Shown: positions 1 to 6,968 of the stretch, in pieces
Numbering within the stretch: the first letter of the stretch is position 1
Layout: every line of letters starts with the position of its first letter
Origin: Candidatus Dadabacteria bacterium
GTDB taxonomy: Bacteria > Desulfobacterota_D > UBA1144 > Nemesobacterales > JAJCZQ01
Length of the DNA stretch: 6,968 bases
Reading direction: 5' to 3'
NCBI GenBank assembly: GCA_030624695.1
Contig: JAUXJP010000049.1
Location: 1 to 6,968 of the forward strand
Made by a program: the position numbers and the translations under genes
The notes under the pieces: generated by a model
Database searches by the model: none
Told to the model about the DNA's origin: nothing
What the model saw: only the letters and a program-made list of their open reading frames with translations

Positions 1-863
1 AAAATGCAAAAAGGGCAGTGATTGTAGGGGGAGGGCTCATAGGAATTGAGCTTGCAGAAATGATTCATTCGAGAAATCTGGAAGTAACTTTCCTTGTCAG
101 GGAAGAGTCCTACTGGGTCAATGTACTGCCAAAAGAAGAATCAATGATGATAAACAGGATTATACGTCATGAAGGGCTTGATCTCAGGTTAAAGACGGAA
201 TTAAAAGAAATAGTAAATGATGGAAACGGAAGGGTTGGAGCCGTAATAACTAATGAAGGTGAAAGAATAGACTGCGAACTAGTGGGCCTCACAGCCGGAG
301 TCAGCCCGAATACAGACCTGGTAAAAGAATCTGATATAGATAAAGGACGCGGACTACTTGTAGACTGGAGTTTCCGGACTAATGTTCCGGATGTGTTTGC
401 GGCAGGTGACTGCGCTGAACTCATAACTGAAGGTGACCAGAGAAATGTTATACAACAGGTCTGGTACACGGGGAAAATGCAGGGCAAAGTTGCCGGTGAA
501 GTTATGGCAGGGGAAGAAAGTACTTATGACCCCGGAATATGGTATAACTCGGCAAAATTCTTTGACCTTGAATACCAGACATACGGCAAGGTCAGCAATG
601 CCCAGCTTGAAGGAGAAAACAATCTTTTCTGGGAACACCCTAATCACGAGCATGCAATGCGCATAATTACCAAAGACAATATTGTTATAGGTATTAACGT
701 TATGGGCCTAAGATACAGGCATAAGGTTTGTGAAAACTGGATAAGGGAAAACAGGACCCTTGATTATGTGCTGGATAATCTGCAGGAAGCTAATTTTGAC
801 CCCGAATTCTCCGATAAGTTTGAGCAGGAAATAAGGCATACCTTTAAGGAGAAAGCCGCGTGA
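1..863 (+). CDS. FAD/NAD(P)H-dependent oxidoreductase, C-terminal part (5' end outside window)
   Basis: The reading frame is open from base 3 and is already inside a protein at the window edge. The residues just before the GTG at 18 (N-A-K-R-A) lead straight into a beta strand and the glycine-rich motif GGGLIG (27-44), the second Rossmann fold that binds NAD(P)H in two-dinucleotide-domain flavoproteins. The GTG at 18 is therefore an internal valine, not a start. A second signature, T-N-V-P-D-V-F-A-A-G-D (378-410), is the Thr-x6-hydrophobic-Gly-Asp motif that contacts FAD. The N-terminal FAD GxGxxG and any redox-active cysteine lie upstream and cannot be judged. The C-terminal section is not the usual disulfide-reductase dimerisation domain. 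It carries a distinctive YNSAKFFDLEYQTYG stretch (543-587) and a His-rich HPNHEH (636-653). Following the second Rossmann strand, the sequence LVREES leaves NADH versus NADPH preference open. Its stop overlaps the next gene by 4 bases, so it probably feeds electrons to, or takes them from, that membrane Fe-S protein. The flavoprotein class is secure; the substrate is unknown. Confidence 0.9.
   Translation, partial: NAKRAVIVGGGLIGIELAEMIHSRNLEVTFLVREESYWVNVLPKEESMMINRIIRHEGLDLRLKTELKEIVNDGNGRVGAVITNEGERIDCELVGLTAGVSPNTDLVKESDIDKGRGLLVDWSFRTNVPDVFAAGDCAELITEGDQRNVIQQVWYTGKMQGKVAGEVMAGEESTYDPGIWYNSAKFFDLEYQTYGKVSNAQLEGENNLFWEHPNHEHAMRIITKDNIVIGINVMGLRYRHKVCENWIRENRTLDYVLDNLQEANFDPEFSDKFEQEIRHTFKEKAA
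846..852 (+). promoter_or_regulatory. Shine-Dalgarno site for the membrane Fe-S gene
   Basis: AAGGAGA lies 7 bases before the GTG at 860, inside the last codons of the flavoprotein gene. It decides the start: the nearby TTG (864) and ATG (867) are in other frames, so the GTG at 860 is the only well-placed initiator. The start and the preceding stop share GTGA, the usual layout for translational coupling. Confidence 0.75.
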
Positions 864-2257
864 TTGATGCAAAGACCCTTGAATACGATTTCAAAGAAGA
901 AGAGCTGGAATTTGAGGAACCTTTTAAACAACCAGAAATTCCATTAAACCTCGGTGAAAAATTTTCCCTTGGGCTTGTTGCACTGGGTTTACTTGCCTTT
1001 GTTGTCCAGCTGCTTGGAGCACCGATAAAGGGGACATGGATCGGCCTTTTCCTTGCTTTTATCTTGCCATCCATAGGGGCATCCCTATATTTCTGGCTCA
1101 GTTATAAAGACACCGTTCCCGGAATAAAACATAACAACAACTACTTCAGAAATTTACTTTCAAGGGGGAGTCTCGGTTGGATCGTTGGTATTTCCATGAC
1201 GGGTTTTTACATTCTTCTTTACTGGTGGCCTCAGTACATTGAAGGTGGAATAAGAATGACTGACCCTCTTTCAAGGCTTTTAACCGGTGGCCCTGCAAGT
1301 AAGTGGTTCTTATACGGTTTCCTTTACACAATAGCAGTATTGGTATTCGGGATAAGAATGTTTATGAAATACAGGCATAACAGGTATCAGCAGATAAGAA
1401 CTGCATCCGTTATGTTTTTTCAGCTTGGCCTTGCATTTATTATCCCAAATATTTTAATAGCATTTAATCAGCCGGAATTCTATTTCAGTTACTTTTGGCC
1501 TCTTAAATTCAATTATTTATTCCCGGGAGATATAAAATATTTTTTAAGTAGTCCTGGTGCCATTGGTGTATTTTTTGTTTTTTGGGGTGTTATGATGGCA
1601 TTTGTAGCAACACCTGTACTTACTTATTTTTATGGAAAGAGATGGTACTGCTCCTGGGTTTGCGGCTGCGGCGGATTGGCTGAGACCCTCGGTGACCCGT
1701 GGAGACAGCTTTCCGATAAATCCACAAGGGCATGGAGGATTGAAAGGGTACTTGTTCATTCAGTACTGGTTTTTATTGTTTTAACAACAGTACTGCTCTG
1801 GATCAACTCAACAAGTAGCGGTGCCATTTTCGGGAGTTATTCACTTACTCTCAAAAAATGGTACGGGTTTTATATAGGTGCGATTTTTTCCGGAGTAATT
1901 GGAATTGGATTTTACCCGCTAATGGGAAGCAGGGTGTGGTGCAGGTTCGGATGCCCGATGGCAGCAATACTTGGTATATTTCAGAAATATTTTTCACGTT
2001 TCAGGATAACAACCAACGGCGGGCAGTGCATGTCCTGCGGCAACTGTTCCACTTACTGTGAGATGGGAATCGATGTAAGGGCATATGCACAGAAGGGTGA
2101 AAATATTATAAGGTCTTCCTGCGTCGGATGCGGAGTTTGTGCGGCAGTCTGCCCGCGTGGTGTGCTGAAACTTGAAAACGGTGGGACATACAAAGACCGT
2201 TATCAAAACTCCAACAGGCCGGTAACAGCCTTCCTGGATTCAATTAAACATATCTGA
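860..2257 (+). CDS. Polytopic membrane 4Fe-4S protein, NapH/NosR/CcoG-like
   Basis: This 465-residue protein has a charged, Glu-rich N-terminus (about 1-33, no signal peptide) and then about eight hydrophobic segments, near residues 35-52, 60-80, 106-123, 149-168, 184-202, 234-257, 296-315 and 335-354. Two membrane-proximal cysteine motifs follow the NapH/NosR style: W-Y-C264-S-W-V-C268-G-C270-G-G after the sixth segment, and W-C361-R-F-G-C365-P after the eighth. The C-terminus holds two ferredoxin-type 4Fe-4S motifs, C390-x2-C393-x2-C396-x3-C400 and C421-x2-C424-x2-C427-x3-C431-P. The first lacks the usual proline after its last cysteine. In this superfamily such proteins pass electrons between a quinone pool and periplasmic or cytoplasmic partners. 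Here the partner is probably the flavoprotein encoded just upstream, whose stop codon overlaps this GTG start. No nap, nos or cytochrome oxidase gene is visible, so naming it NapH, NosR or CcoG would be unsupported. The family is clear; direction of electron flow and acceptor are inference. Confidence 0.9.
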   Translation: MIDAKTLEYDFKEEELEFEEPFKQPEIPLNLGEKFSLGLVALGLLAFVVQLLGAPIKGTWIGLFLAFILPSIGASLYFWLSYKDTVPGIKHNNNYFRNLLSRGSLGWIVGISMTGFYILLYWWPQYIEGGIRMTDPLSRLLTGGPASKWFLYGFLYTIAVLVFGIRMFMKYRHNRYQQIRTASVMFFQLGLAFIIPNILIAFNQPEFYFSYFWPLKFNYLFPGDIKYFLSSPGAIGVFFVFWGVMMAFVATPVLTYFYGKRWYCSWVCGCGGLAETLGDPWRQLSDKSTRAWRIERVLVHSVLVFIVLTTVLLWINSTSSGAIFGSYSLTLKKWYGFYIGAIFSGVIGIGFYPLMGSRVWCRFGCPMAAILGIFQKYFSRFRITTNGGQCMSCGNCSTYCEMGIDVRAYAQKGENIIRSSCVGCGVCAAVCPRGVLKLENGGTYKDRYQNSNRPVTAFLDSIKHI

Positions 2258-2312
2258 TTCTTTAATTCCTAATGCTTGAACACTATTTAAAACTGTATAG
2301 ACTCTGACACAA
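2258..2312 (+). other. Short intergenic gap before priA, no clear signal
   Basis: This 55-base AT-rich spacer is the largest gap in the window. I see no stable hairpin followed by a T-run, so no intrinsic terminator for the upstream redox pair. A TTGAAC at 2276 and a TATAGA at 2296 faintly resemble promoter hexamers, but they are only 14 bases apart and match poorly. There is no recognisable Shine-Dalgarno in front of the priA ATG. Read-through from the upstream pair into priA is therefore possible. Confidence 0.4.
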
Positions 2313-4724
2313 ATGAGTGACGCAGTTGAAATAGCAATTCCTCTCCCCGGAAATCAGACTTACTACTATTCCTTTCCCCGTTCTTATAAAAATTATGTAT
2401 TACTAGGTGCCAGAGCACAGGTACCTTTTCGTAACCGTGTAGTTATTGGCTATATAATCGGTTTCGACGAACCCCCGGAAGATATTAAATTAAAAGAGAT
2501 TATTGATGTTGTGGATGATGTCCCGTTATTTGACGAGGAAAGGCTGGATTTTTATAAATGGCTTGCAGACTATTACTGCTCATCACTTGGCATGATACTT
2601 AAAATTGCCCATCCAGGAGGCCTTGGAACAACACTGAGGCGGTATATTAAATTGACTGAGAAAGGGTTGAAAAAACAAAATGCGGATACAGTGGACAAAG
2701 AAACTTCACTCTTAAATACAATAGCGCAATCCGAAAAAATTACCGTTGAAAAACTTTTTCAGCTCATTGAAGATACAGGTTTCAAAGATTTAAACAGGCT
2801 ACTGAAAAAAGGACTTATTGAATACAGGTATGAATTAAAAGAATTCAGTCCAAAATACAGGAATATTGTGAATTCTGTTGAAACTGATGATGAAGTAATA
2901 GCTGCATTAAAAAAGAAAATGCCCGCCAAGGGCCAAATTGCAGAATATGTATCAGTTCATAAAAACATTTCCGAAGAAGACCTTAGGGAAATCTTTCCCA
3001 ATGTTAAAAGCCATCTTGCCTGGTTAAATGATAACAGGTTAATAGAAGTTGTCAGGGAAGAGGTATTCAGGGACCCGTTTAAAAATATTAGTCCGGGCAA
3101 GCCTGAAATACCCAAACTTACAATAGAACAGGAAACTGCTTTAAGGAAAATAGATGAGTCTATAAATCAAAATGAATATTCAACCTTTTTACTCCACGGG
3201 GTAACAGGAAGCGGTAAAACGGAAGTCTATCTGAGAGCTATATCCAATGTAATAAAAAAGGGTAAAGAAGCTATTGTGCTTGTGCCTGAAATCTCATTAA
3301 CACCCCTGCTGGTAAAAAGATTTAGAAACAGGTTCGGTGATAAAGTCGCAGTTATTCATAGCCTTCTAAGTGAAGGCGAGAGGTTTGATGCATGGAGAAG
3401 AGCAAGGGACGGCAGGGTTAAGATAATAATCGGTGCAAGGTCCGCAGTGTTTGCACCGTTTAAGAACATTGGAGTTATAATCCTGGATGAAGAGCATGAA
3501 ACAACGTACAAACAAGATGACAGCCCCTTTTATAATGCCAGGGACGCGGCAATTATGCTCGGCAGAATGTCCAGGGCAGTTGTGATACTAGGTTCGGCAA
3601 CTCCTTCGGTAGAGTCATATTCGAACAGCTTAAAGCATAAGTATACATATCTGAGTCTCCCACTTCGCGTAACAAAACAGTCACTCCCGGAAGTGGATGT
3701 TGTTGATATGAAAAAAAGCAAGGGGTCGTTGTTTTCTAAACAGCTCGAAAGGGAAATCATCCGTAACTATGAAAACAGAAATCAGTCGATCATATTTCTA
3801 AACAGAAGGGGTTTTTCCACACTGCTGATTTTCGAGGATAGTGGTGAAATATTTTCATGTCCCAACTGTAGTATCCCGTTTACATATCATAAGGATGATA
3901 ACTCAATAAAATGCCATTACTGCGGTTCAACTGAAAATTTTGATGTAATTAAGAAAAACAGTAAATCCAGGCTGAAAGGAATTGGTATTGGCACCCAGCT
4001 TGTCGAACATGAGCTTAAGAAACTTTTGCCAAAGGCAAGAATTCAAAGAATGGACAGGGACACAACAGGTACAAAATCAAAGCTCATGAGTCTCTATTCC
4101 AAACTTGAAAATAAAACGGTTGATATATTAATCGGTACCCAGATGGTGACCAAGGGACATGATCTCCCGGGAGTAACGCTCGTGGGTGTAGTATCGGCAG
4201 ATAATCTATTGGGGATTCCGGACTTTCGGTCCGGAGAAAGAACCTTTCAGATGATAACCCAGGTAGCTGGCAGGGCAGGGAGGGGTGAGTTGCCAGGCAG
4301 AGTGATAGTCCAGACCTACAATCCCTCACATCCCAGTATTAATTATGCAGTGAAACAGGACAGTAATTCATTCCTAAAGAATGAGATTAAGCTAAGGGAG
4401 TATATTGGTTACCCGCCATTTAACAGAATTGTTAATTTTCGTTTTAGTGCAACAGACGAAAATGAAATTAAAAGCTTCATTAAAAAGTGTGAGAAATTAA
4501 CCAAAAAGGCTATTTCCAATTTAACACCAAATTCGATTGAGCTACTTGGCCCATCGGAGTGCCCTATATATAAAATAAAAAATCGATACAGGTTTCAGAT
4601 GATGATGAAATCAAAAAATATTAAGTTGCTGCACGGCCTTTCAAAAGGTCTTTACGGGGAATTTGCAAAGCAAAAAAGTAATATTAGAATTCAGCTGGAT
4701 ATTGATCCCTACAACTTTAGTTAG
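2313..4724 (+). CDS. priA: Primosomal protein N' (PriA replication-restart helicase)
   Basis: PriA recognises stalled or broken replication forks in the cytoplasm and reloads the replisome through its 3'-to-5' helicase and primosome assembly. The 803 residues follow the family plan. An N-terminal 3'-end-binding domain (about 1-105) opens with V-E-I-A-I-P-L-P-G. A winged-helix region (about 110-265) is followed by helicase lobe 1 with Walker A GVTGSGKTE (296-304, K302), Walker B DEEHE (392-396) and GSATPS (427-432). Lobe 2 has LNRRG, GTQM (608-611) and QVAGRAGR (650-657). The C-terminal domain has YPPF and ends LDIDPYNFS. The length is like Gram-positive PriA (about 800) rather than E. coli (732). 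The zinc region is odd: C516-x2-C519-x14-C534-x2-C537 is intact, but the two flanking CxxC pairs expected in PriA are absent (see findings). The ATG at 2313 is the first standard start after an in-frame stop at 2298 and gives the expected N-terminus, although its ribosome site is weak. glnE follows after 14 bases. Confidence 0.97.
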   Translation: MSDAVEIAIPLPGNQTYYYSFPRSYKNYVLLGARAQVPFRNRVVIGYIIGFDEPPEDIKLKEIIDVVDDVPLFDEERLDFYKWLADYYCSSLGMILKIAHPGGLGTTLRRYIKLTEKGLKKQNADTVDKETSLLNTIAQSEKITVEKLFQLIEDTGFKDLNRLLKKGLIEYRYELKEFSPKYRNIVNSVETDDEVIAALKKKMPAKGQIAEYVSVHKNISEEDLREIFPNVKSHLAWLNDNRLIEVVREEVFRDPFKNISPGKPEIPKLTIEQETALRKIDESINQNEYSTFLLHGVTGSGKTEVYLRAISNVIKKGKEAIVLVPEISLTPLLVKRFRNRFGDKVAVIHSLLSEGERFDAWRRARDGRVKIIIGARSAVFAPFKNIGVIILDEEHETTYKQDDSPFYNARDAAIMLGRMSRAVVILGSATPSVESYSNSLKHKYTYLSLPLRVTKQSLPEVDVVDMKKSKGSLFSKQLEREIIRNYENRNQSIIFLNRRGFSTLLIFEDSGEIFSCPNCSIPFTYHKDDNSIKCHYCGSTENFDVIKKNSKSRLKGIGIGTQLVEHELKKLLPKARIQRMDRDTTGTKSKLMSLYSKLENKTVDILIGTQMVTKGHDLPGVTLVGVVSADNLLGIPDFRSGERTFQMITQVAGRAGRGELPGRVIVQTYNPSHPSINYAVKQDSNSFLKNEIKLREYIGYPPFNRIVNFRFSATDENEIKSFIKKCEKLTKKAISNLTPNSIELLGPSECPIYKIKNRYRFQMMMKSKNIKLLHGLSKGLYGEFAKQKSNIRIQLDIDPYNFS

Positions 4725-4735
4725 AAAAAGGCGGA
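4725..4735 (+). promoter_or_regulatory. Shine-Dalgarno region for glnE (TTG start)
   Basis: AAAAAGGCGGA fills most of the 14-base gap between the priA stop and the glnE TTG at 4739. The AAGG core ends 7 bases before the TTG, a normal spacing. The site matters because it supports a rare start codon, and the short gap favours coupled or at least co-transcribed expression with priA. Confidence 0.55.
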
Positions 4736-4738
4736 ATA

Positions 4739-6968
4739 TTGTCAAAAGTAAACACTATATTTCCGGATACCGTTAATGCCGAACTTGCTGTTGAGAGATA
4801 CGGGGAGATTAATGGCAGGATAAGTAAGATAGAAAAGGATATTTTATATCTTCTTTCTTCCCATAGCAGGTTTATCGGACAGGCTGCTTTAAGTGACCCG
4901 GGTTTGATTGCCTTACTTACAACCGGAAGTTTTCTGAAAAAGAAAAAAGAGTTAACTGATTATAATGCGGAACTGATAGATATCCTAAATAATTCCGCAG
5001 GTGAAGATGATTTTGGATGCAGGCTTCGAATATATAAGTACAGGGAATTTGCCAGGATACTTTATAAAGATATTTCATTAAAAGCCAATTTCATTACCAT
5101 TCTGGAAGAGTTGTCTGATCTTGCCGAGGCTATTATTAATACGGTATATCTGTATTTTGAAAAAAGCCTGGATACAAAAAAACATGGCCGGTTTTTTATT
5201 CTTGCCATGGGTAAACTGGGTGGGAGGTTATTAAACCTTAGCTCTGATGTTGACCTTGTTTATGTATTTAAAGAAAAAAAAGAAACAGACTGCTTTTTTA
5301 AGCTTGCTGAAAAAATAACAAAGACCATAAGTTCCATCACAGATAAGGGATTCCTCTACAGGGTTGACCTTGGCCTTAGACCGGGCGGCAATAAAAGCAC
5401 AATTGCAGTTTCCTATGAGTGGGTTGTTGAGCACTATTTTTACTGGGGAGATACATGGGAACGGGCCGCACTTATCCAGGCAAGGCCGATTAGCGGGGAT
5501 ATTGAACTTGGCAACAAGTTTATAAGAGATATTGACCAGTTTGTATATAAAAAGTCACTCGACTATGAATCGATTGAAGATCTCAAGGACATGAAAGTAA
5601 AACTGGACCAGCTTAAAAAACTGGATGATGTAAAACTTGGTAAAGGCGGAATCAGGGAGATTGAATTTTTTGTCCAGGCAAACCAGCTTGTTAACGCAGG
5701 CCAGTTCCAAGAGCTGAAGGGCCTTAATCCTGTAGATTGTCTGAATCCACTTAGAAAAAGAAAAATACTTACCCGGGAAAATGTGGATGACCTTGTGAGA
5801 GACTATATATTCCTTAGAAGGGTCGAACACAATCTCCAGATTGTGGATGAATTGCAAACACAGAAAATACCATCTGATAAAGATGAATTAATAAAACTTT
5901 CAAAAAGGCTCGGTATAAAAACTGTTAAAATATTTCAAAAGGAATACCTTGAGACAACTGACAATGTTTCTTTAATATATAATAAGCTTTTTTTCGAGTC
6001 CACAAAAAAAATCGAAGAATATGGCAATGAATTCTGGCATTTAGCTGATTTTCTCACGGAGGGGAATATAAGCGAGGAAGAAGCAGTCGATTCACTAAAA
6101 AATTTGGGTTTTGAGAATCCCAATCTTGCTGTTGACCTTATATCAACCTTACTAGATACCAAACGTGGAGCACTAACTCAAAAAGGAAGAATGTTTTCAA
6201 GAAGGGTAATCCCCGCATTCCTGGGTGCGGTACTCAAATCATACAATCCCGATGTGGCACTACTGAATTTAGAAAGATTTGTTACATCAATAGGCTGGAA
6301 AAGTTCCATATATGCAGTTCTGCTTGAAAACCCTGAGCTTCTGAAACTTCTTTCCAGGTTTTTTTCAACAAGCGGAGTACTATCAAACTTTCTGATCAGG
6401 CACCCTGAATACCTGGATGTCCTGACACAGCGTTATTCACAGTCCCACTATTCGGACAAGAATGAGATGGCGGATGTTGTCAGAGAACTTATTGAAAATG
6501 AAGATGATTATGAAGGAAAGTTAAATGCTCTCAGGCATTTTAAACATGTTGAAACACTTAAGATTTGCCTCAGGGACTTAAACAGGGAATTAGATTCGGT
6601 ATTCGTGGCATACTACCTTTCCATGATTGCCAGTTCCATACTTACTGTTGCACTTGAACTTGCGATCAGTGAAACAAAACTTAAATACAGGAAGAGAAGC
6701 GGCTTAAATAAAATATGCATTCTTGCAATGGGTAAATTTGGTTCCTCCGAGATGAGCTATAATTCTGACCTTGATATCATATTTATTTATGAAGGCAATG
6801 ATCACGAATCTTATTCAAGAGTAGGACAAAGACTTATATCGATACTTTCGGTACCTACAATCGAAGGGGCCTGTTATGAAGTGGACCTAGACCTTCGGCC
6901 ATCCGGCAGGTCCGGCACATTGGTAACTTCGTATGAGTCTTTTAAAAAATATCATGAAGAAAGTGCCC
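4739..6968 (+). CDS. glnE: Bifunctional glutamine synthetase adenylyltransferase/adenylyl-removing enzyme (3' end outside window)
   Basis: GlnE attaches AMP to glutamine synthetase to switch it off when nitrogen is plentiful and removes it when nitrogen is scarce, under PII control. The frame is open without a stop for 743 codons to the window end; E. coli GlnE has 946, so about 200 are missing. The N-terminal nucleotidyltransferase (adenylyl-removing) domain has GKLGGRLLNLSSDVD (158-172) with the metal-binding D170/D172, then YRVDLGLRPGG (207-217), WERAALIQAR, and the hallmark GKGGIREIEF (301-310). A helical linker follows, including the family's IRHPEYLD stretch. The C-terminal adenylylating domain begins with GKFGSSEMSYNSDLD (665-679) and VDLDLRPSGRSG. 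Its remaining motifs lie outside. The TTG at 4739 is the only usable start: an in-frame TAG lies at 4718 and the first in-frame ATG (5207) sits inside the catalytic motif. The N-terminal domain departs from consensus at several sites (see findings). No glutamine synthetase (glnA) or PII (glnB) gene is visible nearby. Confidence 0.95.
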   Translation, partial: MSKVNTIFPDTVNAELAVERYGEINGRISKIEKDILYLLSSHSRFIGQAALSDPGLIALLTTGSFLKKKKELTDYNAELIDILNNSAGEDDFGCRLRIYKYREFARILYKDISLKANFITILEELSDLAEAIINTVYLYFEKSLDTKKHGRFFILAMGKLGGRLLNLSSDVDLVYVFKEKKETDCFFKLAEKITKTISSITDKGFLYRVDLGLRPGGNKSTIAVSYEWVVEHYFYWGDTWERAALIQARPISGDIELGNKFIRDIDQFVYKKSLDYESIEDLKDMKVKLDQLKKLDDVKLGKGGIREIEFFVQANQLVNAGQFQELKGLNPVDCLNPLRKRKILTRENVDDLVRDYIFLRRVEHNLQIVDELQTQKIPSDKDELIKLSKRLGIKTVKIFQKEYLETTDNVSLIYNKLFFESTKKIEEYGNEFWHLADFLTEGNISEEEAVDSLKNLGFENPNLAVDLISTLLDTKRGALTQKGRMFSRRVIPAFLGAVLKSYNPDVALLNLERFVTSIGWKSSIYAVLLENPELLKLLSRFFSTSGVLSNFLIRHPEYLDVLTQRYSQSHYSDKNEMADVVRELIENEDDYEGKLNALRHFKHVETLKICLRDLNRELDSVFVAYYLSMIASSILTVALELAISETKLKYRKRSGLNKICILAMGKFGSSEMSYNSDLDIIFIYEGNDHESYSRVGQRLISILSVPTIEGACYEVDLDLRPSGRSGTLVTSYESFKKYHEESA

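Noticed and set aside
18..20. GTG as the start codon of the first gene
   Set aside because: The frame is open upstream to the window edge with coding-like residues leading into the Rossmann strand; starting here would remove the FAD-binding half of the protein.
167..487. Minus-strand open frame opposite the flavoprotein gene, and similar ones elsewhere (for example 5555-5857)
   Set aside because: They are antisense shadows of strongly supported genes, with no recognisable domain and no upstream signals.
2276..2301. Possible sigma-70 promoter (TTGAAC and TATAGA) before priA
   Set aside because: Both hexamers are weak and the spacer is only 14 bases, well short of the usual 16-18.
2272..2307. 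An 11-codon mini-ORF (ATG at 2272, TGA at 2305) just ahead of priA, possibly a leader peptide
   Set aside because: It has no ribosome-binding site, no run of regulatory codons and no attenuator hairpin; a chance ORF of this size is expected.
3088..3130. Possible gene fusion or insertion explaining the longer PriA winged-helix region
   Set aside because: About 800 residues is an ordinary length for PriA outside the enterobacteria, and the region reads as winged-helix-like sequence leading normally into the helicase core.
5274..5281. Run of eight A in glnE (and a second at 6004-6011) as a programmed or transcriptional slippage site
   Set aside because: The frame continues correctly through both runs with all family motifs in phase, no stable downstream hairpin is evident, and A-runs from lysine codons are common in AT-rich genes.

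Overview
The window holds four protein-coding genes, all on the + strand and packed almost end to end. Two run off the edges. There are no RNA genes, mobile elements, CRISPR arrays or long repeats that I can support, and no gene-free stretch over 55 bases. Base composition is moderately AT-rich (about 40% G+C by eye) and arginine is often written AGG/AGA. The gene set (PriA, a two-domain GlnE, a NapH/NosR-like membrane iron-sulfur protein) points to a bacterium, probably one with a Gram-negative type of metabolism. I cannot place it in a phylum from sequence alone. The flavoprotein and Fe-S membrane protein resemble, from memory, an uncharacterised gene pair found in Bacteroidota/Ignavibacteria-like lineages, but GlnE is not typical of Bacteroidota, so a less-studied phylum is possible.

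Region 1 (1-2257) is a redox module. The first gene is the C-terminal part of an FAD/NAD(P)H-dependent oxidoreductase. It overlaps by 4 bases the start of a polytopic membrane protein that carries two NapH/NosR-type cysteine motifs and two C-terminal 4Fe-4S motifs. The overlap implies co-translation. The simplest reading is an electron relay from NAD(P)H through FAD to iron-sulfur clusters at the membrane, with an unknown acceptor (or the reverse direction).

Region 2 (2313-6968) is housekeeping. It carries priA, the primosomal helicase that restarts collapsed replication forks, followed after 14 bases by glnE, the bifunctional adenylyltransferase/adenylyl-removing enzyme acting on glutamine synthetase. 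glnE starts on TTG and is cut by the window end after about 743 codons. The 55-base gap before priA has no convincing terminator or promoter, so all four genes may be read on one transcript, but this is unproven.

The points most worth a second look are: a PriA that keeps one complete zinc site and appears to have lost all four cysteines of the other; the flavoprotein/Fe-S membrane pair as a poorly described electron-transfer unit, with an unusual C-G-C in its first membrane cysteine motif; and a GlnE whose N-terminal (adenylyl-removing) nucleotidyltransferase domain departs from consensus at several positions where the C-terminal domain does not.
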